NCBI GenBank assembly: GCA_046756405.1
Contig: JBHHWH010000006.1
Span: 1 to 47,948, forward strand
DNA: 47,948 bases
Direction of reading: 5' to 3'
DNA from: JBHHWH01 sp046756405
Lineage (GTDB): Bacteria > Actinomycetota > Acidimicrobiia > Spongiisociales > ZC4RG35
In this document: one piece after another, positions 6,715-13,277 of the stretch
How positions within the stretch are numbered: the stretch's first letter is position 1
Layout of the letters: each line of letters begins with the position of its first letter
Position numbers and translations under genes: made by a program
The notes under the pieces: generated by a model
The model's input: only the letters and a program-made list of their open reading frames with translations
Databases searched by the model: none
Told to the model about the DNA's origin: nothing

Positions 6715-7404
6715 GTGGCTGTCAGCCCTTCAGTCCTCACGAGGGAAGCGGGCACCTCCCAACCGGTACGCCGGCCGTCGCGGCGGCGGCCTTCGGCCAC
6801 GCATTTGCTCATCGGCGCGGTGGCGGTCCTGGCCTTCACCCTCAACTTTCTCGCCCTTCGCGATCGGGATGCCACGGTCATGGTGGCTGTGGCATCCCGG
6901 CACTTGATGGTTGGCGAGTCGCTGTCCTCTGACGACCTCCGATTTGTGCCCGTAGCCGCCGACTTCGAGGCCCTTCCTTCGCTGGTCACCGAAGACCAGG
7001 CGAGTGCTGTTCGAGGTTGGGTCCTAGGGCGCTCTATCCCCGAGGGCGGCCTCGTGGAACGTTCGGTGCTGGTGGAGCCGGGGGCACCGGCAGGACTGCG
7101 GTCGATGAGCATCCCGGCATCCGTTGAGCACGCCGCAGGAGGCAGCATCGGCCCGGGGGACCGCATCGACATCATCGCGGTGGAGGACGGCGTCGCCTCC
7201 TATGTCGCCCGCGATCTGGAGGTGGTTGGTGTCTCCGAAGGGGAGAGGGGCTCCCTGGGCGGCCTTGGTGCCTTCCACATCGTGGTGGCGGTGGACGAGG
7301 AGCAAGCGCTGCGTCTCGCCGAGGCCATAGACGGCGCTTCGATGGAAGTGGTGCGCTCCACCGGTGCGGGCGATGATAGGGGGTCTGGGGGCGATGGGTC
7401 CTGA
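6715..7404 (+). CDS. cpaB: SAF-domain Flp pilus assembly protein (CpaB/RcpC-like)
   Basis: 229 residues, GTG start. The cytoplasmic N-terminus (RRPSRRRPS) is followed by one membrane helix (residues 29-46), and then a SAF domain from about residue 55: VMVAVASRHLMVGESLSSDD, with the conserved GRSIPEGGLVERSVL. CpaB proteins stabilise Tad pilus assembly outside the membrane and may bind glycan. The sequence IGPGDRIDIIAVEDG is also usual in CpaB. It is the first gene of the Tad operon. A TAGGTT hexamer 8 nt before the GTG and no ribosome binding site suggest a leaderless transcript. The gene overlaps tadZ by 11 bp. Confidence 0.85.
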   Translation: MAVSPSVLTREAGTSQPVRRPSRRRPSATHLLIGAVAVLAFTLNFLALRDRDATVMVAVASRHLMVGESLSSDDLRFVPVAADFEALPSLVTEDQASAVRGWVLGRSIPEGGLVERSVLVEPGAPAGLRSMSIPASVEHAAGGSIGPGDRIDIIAVEDGVASYVARDLEVVGVSEGERGSLGGLGAFHIVVAVDEEQALRLAEAIDGASMEVVRSTGAGDDRGSGGDGS

Positions 7405-8494
7405 CATAGGCTTGGCGGCATCGGCTAGGGAGTGGCCCGACCGTCTTCACCGCTATCTCCTCGACCATGGGGGTGGCCGGGTCCTTGCCCGGGTAATGGG
7501 TCCCGAGCAGGCCCTCGAGGCCGGGTTCGAGGTGCTCGTCATTGACGATGTCTGCTCTTTTCTGACTCCACGGTTGGTGAAAGGCGTGAGGGAGAAGGGG
7601 GCTGTAGTGCTGGGCGTCTTCGACCCGGTAGACGGCTCCGACGCCAAGCGTCGCCTCCTCGAATGCGGCATCAGCGATGTGGTGGAGGCCGATGCCACTC
7701 CCGAGGAGTTCCTGGAGAAGATCAAGCTCACCCTTGCCCATCGCATTCCCCATGCCGGGTCCCGGGCTGTGGACAGGGAGCGGGGGAGGAGGGTCGCGGT
7801 GTTGGGTGCGACCGACGGGGTGGGGGCGACCGAGGTGGCGGTGGCTCTGGCGAAGGGAGTGTCTACCCAGTTGAGGGTGGTGCTGGTGGACCTCGACCCC
7901 GTCTGGCCTTCGATCGCTCAGCGTCTCGACTTGTCTCCCCATCCCAACCTGCGGACCGCCCTCGACCGGGTCCTCCACGGCTCCGGAGATCCACTCCAGG
8001 CCGCTCATCAGGTGGGGACGATGACGGTGGTGGGAGGTCTCGCCGACGTCGGTGTGGCCGTCCCTCCTTCTCCTTCAGAGCTGGGGATGCTGTGCGACGA
8101 CCTCAATGAGGTCGCCGAAGTGCTGGTGGCCGACCTTGGCTCCTGGACAGAGGCGATGCGGGGGATCCTGCGTCACTTCACTTCGCTGGTGGTCGTGGGG
8201 CGAGGAGATCCGGTGGGTGTGGGCCGTCTCCTCCGGGTACTGGAACAGGTCACCGAAGTCGCGGCTGGAGGTTCCGCGGTGGCAGTGGTGAACCAGGCGC
8301 CCCGCCGTCCCTACCACCGGGGTGAGATCCGGGCCGAACTCAACGAAGCATTTCCGGCACTTCCGGTGGTCGTGCTGCCCTTCGACGCCCGGCTGGCCGA
8401 GACAGCCTGGGACGGAGATCTGGCGGCTAGAGGACCCTTCGCCAAAGGCATGGGAAGGATGGCCGACCTGGTGGTGGAGAGTTCGACGAGATGA
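7394..8494 (+). CDS. tadZ: TadZ/CpaE-like pilus localisation ATPase with a degenerate P-loop
   Basis: 366 residues from the ATG at 7394, chosen for the G-rich stretch before it; ATGs at 7364 and 7373 are in frame. Residues 1-115 form a receiver-like fold without the phosphorylation signature, and 125-355 a MinD/ParA-like fold. The nucleotide loop reads VLGATDGVGATEVAVALAKG, so both lysines of the deviant Walker A motif are replaced (by Thr and Ala). VVLVDLDPVWPSIAQRL follows, with the Walker A' region's Asp intact. TadZ proteins place the pilus machine at the cell pole, and some are known to have atypical Walker boxes. Its stop overlaps the tadA start as ATGA. Confidence 0.8.
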   Translation: MGPDIGLAASAREWPDRLHRYLLDHGGGRVLARVMGPEQALEAGFEVLVIDDVCSFLTPRLVKGVREKGAVVLGVFDPVDGSDAKRRLLECGISDVVEADATPEEFLEKIKLTLAHRIPHAGSRAVDRERGRRVAVLGATDGVGATEVAVALAKGVSTQLRVVLVDLDPVWPSIAQRLDLSPHPNLRTALDRVLHGSGDPLQAAHQVGTMTVVGGLADVGVAVPPSPSELGMLCDDLNEVAEVLVADLGSWTEAMRGILRHFTSLVVVGRGDPVGVGRLLRVLEQVTEVAAGGSAVAVVNQAPRRPYHRGEIRAELNEAFPALPVVVLPFDARLAETAWDGDLAARGPFAKGMGRMADLVVESSTR

Positions 8495-9765
8495 GCCTCG
8501 ACGTCTACGAGGAGCTGCGCCGCCGGGCCCTGGCCCGAATCGACGGGACCGGTCTGGATCCGATGGCCGACCCGGAAGCGGTTCGGGAGCTGCTGGAGTC
8601 GACCGTCGAGGAGTACCAGCGGCGGGCGCACCTTGGCGAAGGGAGATCCCTTGCCGATCCCCGGGCCACGGTGAAGCGGTTAGTGGAGTCGGTGACCGGC
8701 AACGGTCCCCTCATACAGCTTCTGCATCGCCCCGACGTCGAAGAGATCTTCATCGAAGGCGACCGGCTCACCTATCTCGAAGCCGGAGGTGCATTGCGCG
8801 CCTACGAGGTGCCCGTCACTGAGGAGGAGAACCGCCAGGCGATCGACCTGCTTATCGCCGTGACCGACCGTCGCCTCGACGCTTCCAATCCCGTGGCTCA
8901 AGCGCGTGTGATCGACGGAACAGCCCGCCTCACTGTCGTAATCCCACCGGTGAGCGACCACCTCTCTGCCACGATCCGCCGCTACGCGCTGCGCCGTCAG
9001 AGCCTGGAGTCCCTCGTCTCTCTGGGCTCGCTCACCGACCAGGCCGCCGCCTTTCTGGGAGCCGCGATGCGGGCCTCGGCTTCGGTCTTGGTTTCCGGTC
9101 CACCTGGAGCCGGCAAGACCTCGTTCCTCTCCGCGTTGATGCTCGCGGTGCCGCCGGACCGGTGCATTCGGGCTTGTGAAGAGGTGCGGGAACTCCATGT
9201 CCCCCTGGTACACGGCTCCTACTACGAGGCCCGGCCGCCGGCGCTGGACGGTACTGGTGAGATCAGCCTCCGTGATCTGGTGAAGGTGATCTTGGCGATG
9301 CGCCCCGACGTGATCGTGGTGGGCGAGGTGCGTGGCGCCGAGGCTTTCGAACTAACCCGGGCCGCCAACGCCGGATGCGGGATGGCCTGCACCATCCACG
9401 CCAACTCCGCAGCTGACGCCCTCGGTGCCCTTGTCAACGCGGCGCTGATGGCGGGGGAGAACATCCCCGAGTCGGTGGTGCGGCGGGTCTTCTCCTCCTC
9501 CATCGACCTGGTGGTCCACCTCGGCCGGGGCTTCGATCCGTCAGGAAGCCGGATCATCCGCGAGACGATGGAGATCCGGGCGATGGTGCCCGCCCTCCAC
9601 GACGACTTCTCCACTGAGGCCCTGTTCGAGCGGGAACACATAGGAGCACCACTCCGGTGGACAGGTGCCCTTCCTCCCGACGCCCTGGCCACGAGGATCG
9701 AACGGGTGCTGCCGCCGGGGACCTCGTTGGCTCAGCTTCTCCATGAGGGGGTGGCGGAGTGGTGA
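8491..9765 (+). CDS. tadA: Tad pilus assembly ATPase, CpaF/TadA family
   Basis: 424 residues. The Walker A motif GPPGAGKT is at 203-210. The Walker B region is PDVIVVGEVRGAEAFELTRA (from about 272), and CTIHANSAADALGAL is the histidine box. These identify the secretion-superfamily ATPase that drives Flp pilus growth and, in the single-ATPase Tad systems, probably retraction as well. The N-terminal domain (residues 1-170) is as long as in typical CpaF, and includes PLIQLLHRPDVEEIFIEG. It starts inside the tadZ stop and ends inside the tadB start (GTGA), so it is translated in a coupled series. Confidence 0.93.
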   Translation: MSLDVYEELRRRALARIDGTGLDPMADPEAVRELLESTVEEYQRRAHLGEGRSLADPRATVKRLVESVTGNGPLIQLLHRPDVEEIFIEGDRLTYLEAGGALRAYEVPVTEEENRQAIDLLIAVTDRRLDASNPVAQARVIDGTARLTVVIPPVSDHLSATIRRYALRRQSLESLVSLGSLTDQAAAFLGAAMRASASVLVSGPPGAGKTSFLSALMLAVPPDRCIRACEEVRELHVPLVHGSYYEARPPALDGTGEISLRDLVKVILAMRPDVIVVGEVRGAEAFELTRAANAGCGMACTIHANSAADALGALVNAALMAGENIPESVVRRVFSSSIDLVVHLGRGFDPSGSRIIRETMEIRAMVPALHDDFSTEALFEREHIGAPLRWTGALPPDALATRIERVLPPGTSLAQLLHEGVAEW

Positions 9766-10607
9766 TCTTTGCCTCGCTGGCGTCGGCGGCGCTCGTCGCT
9801 GTGGTCGGTACGGTTCTGGCCAGGGCGGAGAGGGCGGATGCCGCTCGTCGCCCCCGGACTCCGCGGACGGTCCCAGGTCTGGAGATCACCGCGGTTCAGT
9901 TCTGGTCGACGGTGGTGGCTGTGGCCGCCCTTACTTTTGTGGTCTTGTATGCCCTAACCAGCCTGGTGGTCGTCTCCACCATGCCAGCGGTGGTAGTGGC
10001 CACCTTCCCCCGCGCCTATTTCGCAAGGAAGAGGGCGCAGCGGGTGGCGGCGGTTCAGGAGGCGTGGCCCGACGGCCTCCGCGACCTGGTCACATCGGTC
10101 AGGTCCGGATCCTCCCTTCCCTCGGCGATCGAGGCCCTGGCGACCTTTGGTCCAGAGCCTCTGCGTCGGGCCTTCCAGGGGTTCGCGGTCTACGCCCGGA
10201 GCCTAGGGGTGGTGGCCGCCCTGGAGATGGTGAAGGAGGACCTCGCCGACCCCACCTCCGATCGAGTGATAGAGGTCCTGATCCTCGCCTACCAGCGAGG
10301 GGGGACGGTGGTGCCTGAGATCCTCTCCGACCTGGCAGAAGCCACCACCAGGGACCTGTGGGCTATGGAGCAGGTTCGCACCGAGGTCCTCGAGCAGAAG
10401 ATCAACTCCAGGGTGGTGTTCGTCCTCCCCTGGCTGGTCCTGGTGGCGATGACTGCCCGTTCGGGAGCCTTCCGCGAATTCTACGGGACTCCGGCAGGCG
10501 TCCTGGTGGTGGTGATCGGAGGAGCGATGAGTCTGGTGGGTATGGTCGTAACTTCCCGGCTCGGGGGTCAGCCAGCCGAGCCTCGGGTCTTCGGAGGGCA
10601 GGGATGA
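9762..10607 (+). CDS. tadB: Tad pilus inner-membrane platform protein TadB
   Basis: 281 residues from the GTG at 9762, which overlaps the tadA stop as GTGA; GTG 9759 is possible. There is one helix at the N-terminus, a second near residue 60, a cytoplasmic type II secretion F domain (AWPDGLRDLVTSVRSGSSLP and ILAYQRGGTVVPEILSDLAE), and two helices at the C-terminus. TadB pairs with TadC to form the membrane platform that the ATPase turns. The gene overlaps tadC by 4 bp (ATGA). Confidence 0.88.
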   Translation: MIFASLASAALVAVVGTVLARAERADAARRPRTPRTVPGLEITAVQFWSTVVAVAALTFVVLYALTSLVVVSTMPAVVVATFPRAYFARKRAQRVAAVQEAWPDGLRDLVTSVRSGSSLPSAIEALATFGPEPLRRAFQGFAVYARSLGVVAALEMVKEDLADPTSDRVIEVLILAYQRGGTVVPEILSDLAEATTRDLWAMEQVRTEVLEQKINSRVVFVLPWLVLVAMTARSGAFREFYGTPAGVLVVVIGGAMSLVGMVVTSRLGGQPAEPRVFGGQG

Positions 10608-11545
10608 TCGCCGGCCTGGGAACTCTCCAGTTCCTCGCCTCCCTGGCCACCGCGGTTGTCGTGTTCATGTTGGTGCGGATGCTGGTGCCGCCTCCCCGTC
10701 GGCTAAGTGAACGTGTCGCTCCGTATCTCACCCCTTCCCTCGCCCTGGTTGCCTCGCCTGCTCCGCGGGGCGCAGTTCGCTCGGTGTTCGGGCCGATCGT
10801 CGCCGACGCCGCCGAGCGTCTCGGCCGTCTCCTCGACCGGTCGGGACCGGAGGCCACCCTCCTCAAGCTTCGCCAGGCCGGGTGGTTTCGAGGGTCGAGC
10901 GAAGAGGAGATGCTGTCATCGTTTCGCATCGCCCAACTCAAGACCATGACTGTTGCCGTAGTCGCGGCTGCGAGCGTGGGCCAGGCGATCACCGCAACCC
11001 CACTGCTGCGGCTGGTCCTGGTGGGGCTGGGTCTGGTGGTGGGATCCACCCGGTCGAAGGGACGGCTAGACAAGGCGGTGGAGGCCCGGCGGGAGAGGAT
11101 GCGGATAGAGGTCTACACGGTGAACCAGCTTCTGGCGATGCGGGTCAGGGCAGGCGGTGGCGTCGTCCAGGCGGTGCAGGCGATTACCCGAAGGGGGAGG
11201 GGCGAGGTGGTGGCTGAACTGGAGGAGGCGCTCCGGCTCCACCGGGCGGGCTGGAGGGGAGCTGACGCCTTCCGTCGCGTGGCCGAGCTGACCCCGGAAC
11301 CTTTCTGTTCTCGAACCTACCGACTTCTGGCATCGGCCGAGGAGCGGGGCGCCGACCTGGCCGGGGCGCTCCTCTCGCTGTCGGAGGACGTGCGGGAAAC
11401 CAGGCGGGAGGCCGTCAAGAGGGCGGCGACCAAGCGAAGGGCGGCGATGCTGGTACCCACCATCGCCATCCTCGCTCCGGTTTTGATCCTCTTTGTGGCT
11501 GCCCCGCTGCCGTATTTGATAACCAGCTGGCAAGGAGGAGGTTGA
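10604..11545 (+). CDS. tadC: Tad pilus inner-membrane platform protein TadC
   Basis: 313 residues from the ATG at 10604, which overlaps the tadB stop and is preceded by GGAGG; the frame is open upstream inside tadB but that part is not coding. The first helix (FLASLATAVVVFMLVRMLV) is followed by two more near residues 105-145, the F domain with VYTVNQLLAMRVRAGGGVVQ and SAEERGADLAGALLSLSEDV, and a last helix near the C-terminus. This is the standard TadC layout. The flp gene follows with a 3-nt gap or overlap depending on its start. Confidence 0.87.
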   Translation: MIAGLGTLQFLASLATAVVVFMLVRMLVPPPRRLSERVAPYLTPSLALVASPAPRGAVRSVFGPIVADAAERLGRLLDRSGPEATLLKLRQAGWFRGSSEEEMLSSFRIAQLKTMTVAVVAAASVGQAITATPLLRLVLVGLGLVVGSTRSKGRLDKAVEARRERMRIEVYTVNQLLAMRVRAGGGVVQAVQAITRRGRGEVVAELEEALRLHRAGWRGADAFRRVAELTPEPFCSRTYRLLASAEERGADLAGALLSLSEDVRETRREAVKRAATKRRAAMLVPTIAILAPVLILFVAAPLPYLITSWQGGG

Positions 11546-11547
11546 TC

Positions 11548-11730
11548 ATGATGCTGGCATTGAGGGCGTGGGCGGAGGTCCTGCGCCGGGACGACCGGGG
11601 ACTGAACACGGCGGAGCTGATGGGCAACGCTGCCCTGGCGATCGCCGCCCTGGTGGTCATCTGGGGGGCTCTCCAGGCCCTGGGCGTGGACATTGTGGCG
11701 TGGATCCGGGGCCAGTTGATCGGAGGTTGA
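11548..11730 (+). CDS. flp: Flp-type (type IVb) pilin
   Basis: 60 residues from the ATG at 11548, with the strong ribosome binding site AAGGAGGAG before it. The sequence DRGLNTAELMGNAALAIAAL shows the type IVb prepilin pattern: a glycine, cleavage after it, then Glu at position +5 of the mature protein and a hydrophobic helix. The mature pilin would be about 42 residues, short but within the Flp range. In the middle of the Tad operon, between tadC and tadE, it is the obvious major pilin candidate. Its stop overlaps the next TTG start. The prepilin peptidase is not in the window. Confidence 0.8.
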   Translation: MMLALRAWAEVLRRDDRGLNTAELMGNAALAIAALVVIWGALQALGVDIVAWIRGQLIGG

Positions 11731-12086
11731 CCGACCGGGGGGTCACATCGGTCCAGTTCCTCCTCGCCTCGGCGCTGGCGCTCGTTCTGTTCCTCGCCTT
11801 CGCCAACCTGGTGGTGGTCCAGTACGGGCGGGGGGCGCTGCGCTCTGCCCTGGAGCAGGGAGCGAGAGCTGGGGCGGCCAGCGATTCAGCGGCTGAATGC
11901 GAGGCGGTGGCAGCGGATGTGGTGGGTCAGCTCCTCGGCGGGCGGATGTCCGACGGCCTGACGGTGCGCTGCGCCGTCTCGGGTGGGGTGATGGTGGCCA
12001 CCGGAAGCGCCACCTTCGGCTCGTGGACTCTGCTCACTCCCGACTTCGATATCGCCCTCTCCGCCCGAGCGGTGATCGAGCCGTGA
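11727..12086 (+). CDS. TadE-like minor pilin, first copy
   Basis: 119 residues from a TTG at 11727 that overlaps the flp stop (TTGA). I chose this start because the next gene starts with the same TDRG; a GTG at 11700 is the alternative. TDRGVTSVQFLLASALALVL has the glycine and hydrophobic helix of TadE-type pseudopilins, but the +5 position is Gln (SVQF) rather than Glu, which is unusual. LRSALEQGARAGAASDS follows as in other TadE proteins. Two cysteines (C52, C73 or nearby) could form a disulfide outside the cell. The gene overlaps the next by 4 bp. Confidence 0.7.
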   Translation: MTDRGVTSVQFLLASALALVLFLAFANLVVVQYGRGALRSALEQGARAGAASDSAAECEAVAADVVGQLLGGRMSDGLTVRCAVSGGVMVATGSATFGSWTLLTPDFDIALSARAVIEP

Positions 12087-12511
12087 CCGACCGGGGCCAT
12101 GCCGCGGTGGAGTTCGCGATGGCGGTGGCCACCCTGCTGTTGCCTGTGGCTCTGGTGGTGGTGGCCTTCGGTCCTTGGTCGGAGCGGCGGGTACTGGCCG
12201 AAGGCGCCGCCGCCGAGGCGGCCCGCGCAGTCGTGCTCACTCTGGATCAGGCAGCGGGGGCCGAAGTCGCTGCTCGCACGGTCGAAGGGCACGGCCTGGA
12301 CCTCTCCCTGGGGCGGCTGGGCTGGTGCGGCGCCGACCCGGCGGGGCTGAGCCAGCCCGCCGGGTCTTGCCCGCTGACCCGCGGCAGCGTGGTCGAGGCC
12401 ACCGTTGAGGTGTGGGTCCCCTTGATACGGACACCCTGGGGCGATATTGGAGGCCTATGGGTGAGGGCCCGCCACGCCGAGCCGGTGGACCTGTACCGGA
12501 GCCTGCCGTGA
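12083..12511 (+). CDS. TadE-like minor pilin, second copy
   Basis: 142 residues from the GTG at 12083, overlapping the previous stop (GTGA). TDRGHAAVEFAMAVATLLLP is a canonical TadE start, with Gly then Glu five residues after it and a single helix. LAEGAAAEAARAVVLTLDQA is the usual alanine-rich stretch after the helix. Two cysteines flank GADPAGLSQPAGS. The C-terminal part is predicted beta-rich. The gene ends in a GTGA overlap with the TadG-like gene. Confidence 0.8.
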   Translation: MTDRGHAAVEFAMAVATLLLPVALVVVAFGPWSERRVLAEGAAAEAARAVVLTLDQAAGAEVAARTVEGHGLDLSLGRLGWCGADPAGLSQPAGSCPLTRGSVVEATVEVWVPLIRTPWGDIGGLWVRARHAEPVDLYRSLP

Positions 12512-12927
12512 TCCGCTCGGAACGAGGCTCGGTGACTCTGTGGATGCTGGGGTTGTCGCTGCTCCTCCTTCTCTTCGGCGGGTTGGCTCTCGACTTCTGG
12601 CGGGGCTTGGCATTGCAACGGGAGCTGTCGGCGGTGGCGGACTCGGCGGCTGTGGCCGCCGCCTCAGGCATCGACGAGGTCTTCTACCGGGACACCGGGG
12701 TGGTCGAGCTGGACCCGGTTCGGGCGCGCATCCTGGCTGTGACGTCGGTGGAGTTCCAGGATGCCTCGGTCCTGGGGGTAGACGTAACCGTCTCGCCAGA
12801 TCGGAGGCAGGTCACGGTGGTGGTCGTCGGTGAGGTGGAGCTTGGCCTGTTGGGGGTATTCATTGACGATTCAGAGCCGCTCACGGTGCGGGCCTCAGCC
12901 ACCGCTCGGCCTCGCCTGGTGCCATGA
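12508..12927 (+). CDS. TadG/TadE-like pilus protein
   Basis: 139 residues from the GTG at 12508, overlapping the previous stop. IRSERGSVTLWMLGLSLLLL gives a short basic N-terminus and a membrane helix, then LALQRELSAVADSAAVAAAS, the TadG/TadE pattern. It is much shorter than full TadG proteins, which carry a von Willebrand domain, so it is a minimal version. It is the last gene of the Tad operon; the tRNA genes follow after 69 bp and I see no terminator hairpin in between. Confidence 0.75.
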   Translation: MIRSERGSVTLWMLGLSLLLLLFGGLALDFWRGLALQRELSAVADSAAVAAASGIDEVFYRDTGVVELDPVRARILAVTSVEFQDASVLGVDVTVSPDRRQVTVVVVGEVELGLLGVFIDDSEPLTVRASATARPRLVP

Positions 12928-12933
12928 GGGAAG

Positions 12934-12962
12934 TTCGCACTGCCGGAGTCGGCGATTATCCT
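12934..12962 (+). promoter_or_regulatory. Possible tRNA-Gln promoter
   Basis: TTCGCA (12934-12939) and TATCCT (12957-12962) are separated by 17 bp, each matching the consensus at four of six positions. The tRNA begins 34 nt further on. Confidence 0.35.
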
Positions 12963-12996
12963 GCCTCTCGCATCACCGCATCCATGTGGTGGACCT

Positions 12997-13068
12997 TCGG
13001 GGGTGGTGTAATCGGTAACACGACAGGTTCTGGCCCTGTTATTGAGGGTTCGAGTCCTTCCCCCCGAG
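12997..13068 (+). tRNA. tRNA-Gln(CTG)
   Basis: Full cloverleaf: acceptor TCGGGGG (12997-13003) pairs with CCCCCGA (13061-13067). The D stem is GTGT/ACAC and the anticodon stem ACAGG/CCTGT. The seven-base loop 13028-13034 holds the anticodon CTG (13030-13032), for codon CAG. The T stem is GAGGG/CCTTC with one G-T pair. The discriminator base is G and CCA is not encoded. Confidence 0.95.
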
Positions 13069-13093
13069 CCGGGGTCTAACCTGACCCCGACCT

Positions 13094-13169
13094 GGTCCCG
13101 TCGTCTAGTGGCCTAGGACGCCGGCCTCTCAAGCCGGTAACGCCGGTTCGAATCCGGTCGGGACTGCCA
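13094..13169 (+). tRNA. tRNA-Glu(CTC)
   Basis: Acceptor GGTCCCG (13094-13100) pairs with CGGGACT (13159-13165), ending in one G-T pair. The anticodon is CTC, for codon GAG, in the loop after CCGGC. The T arm is 13142-13158 with a TTCGAAT loop. The discriminator is G and CCA is encoded (13167-13169), unlike the other two tRNA genes here. The 5' part is nearly identical to the tRNA-Glu(TTC) gene at 33549. Confidence 0.95.
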
Positions 13170-13207
13170 ACCAACACACCCGCCCCGCCCCTGGAAGTCG
13201 TCCGGCT

Positions 13208-13221
13208 GAGACCGACGTCTC
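13208..13221 (+). terminator. Small hairpin after the tRNA pair
   Basis: GAGAC-CGAC-GTCTC, a 5-bp stem with a 4-nt loop, 39 bp after tRNA-Glu and directly before the TTGACC of the next promoter. No T-run follows, so termination is uncertain. Confidence 0.25.
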
Positions 13222-13252
13222 TTGACCTTCCCCCGACTGGAACGTGTATAAC
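13222..13252 (+). promoter_or_regulatory. Promoter of the copper ATPase gene
   Basis: TTGACC (13222-13227) and TATAAC (13247-13252), spacer 19 bp, so stretched. The start of transcription is expected near 13259, within the inverted repeat described next. Confidence 0.5.
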
Positions 13253-13255
13253 GGT

Positions 13256-13275
13256 CTCCCCTGCCAGTAGGGGAG
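13256..13275. promoter_or_regulatory. GC-rich inverted repeat at the copB start, possible CsoR-type operator
   Basis: CTCCCC (13256-13261) and GGGGAG (13270-13275) are perfectly inverted around 8 bp. Seen as CCCCT-N6-AGGGG it has the 5-6-5 G/C-tract form described for CsoR-family copper repressors. It lies on the predicted transcription start. The assignment is inference; no csoR gene is in the window. Confidence 0.4.
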
Positions 13276-13277
13276 CC

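Noticed and set aside
10358..10603. N-terminal extension of tadC into tadB
   Set aside because: The added 82 residues are a second frame of tadB; the ATG at 10604 has a ribosome binding site and ATGA overlap.
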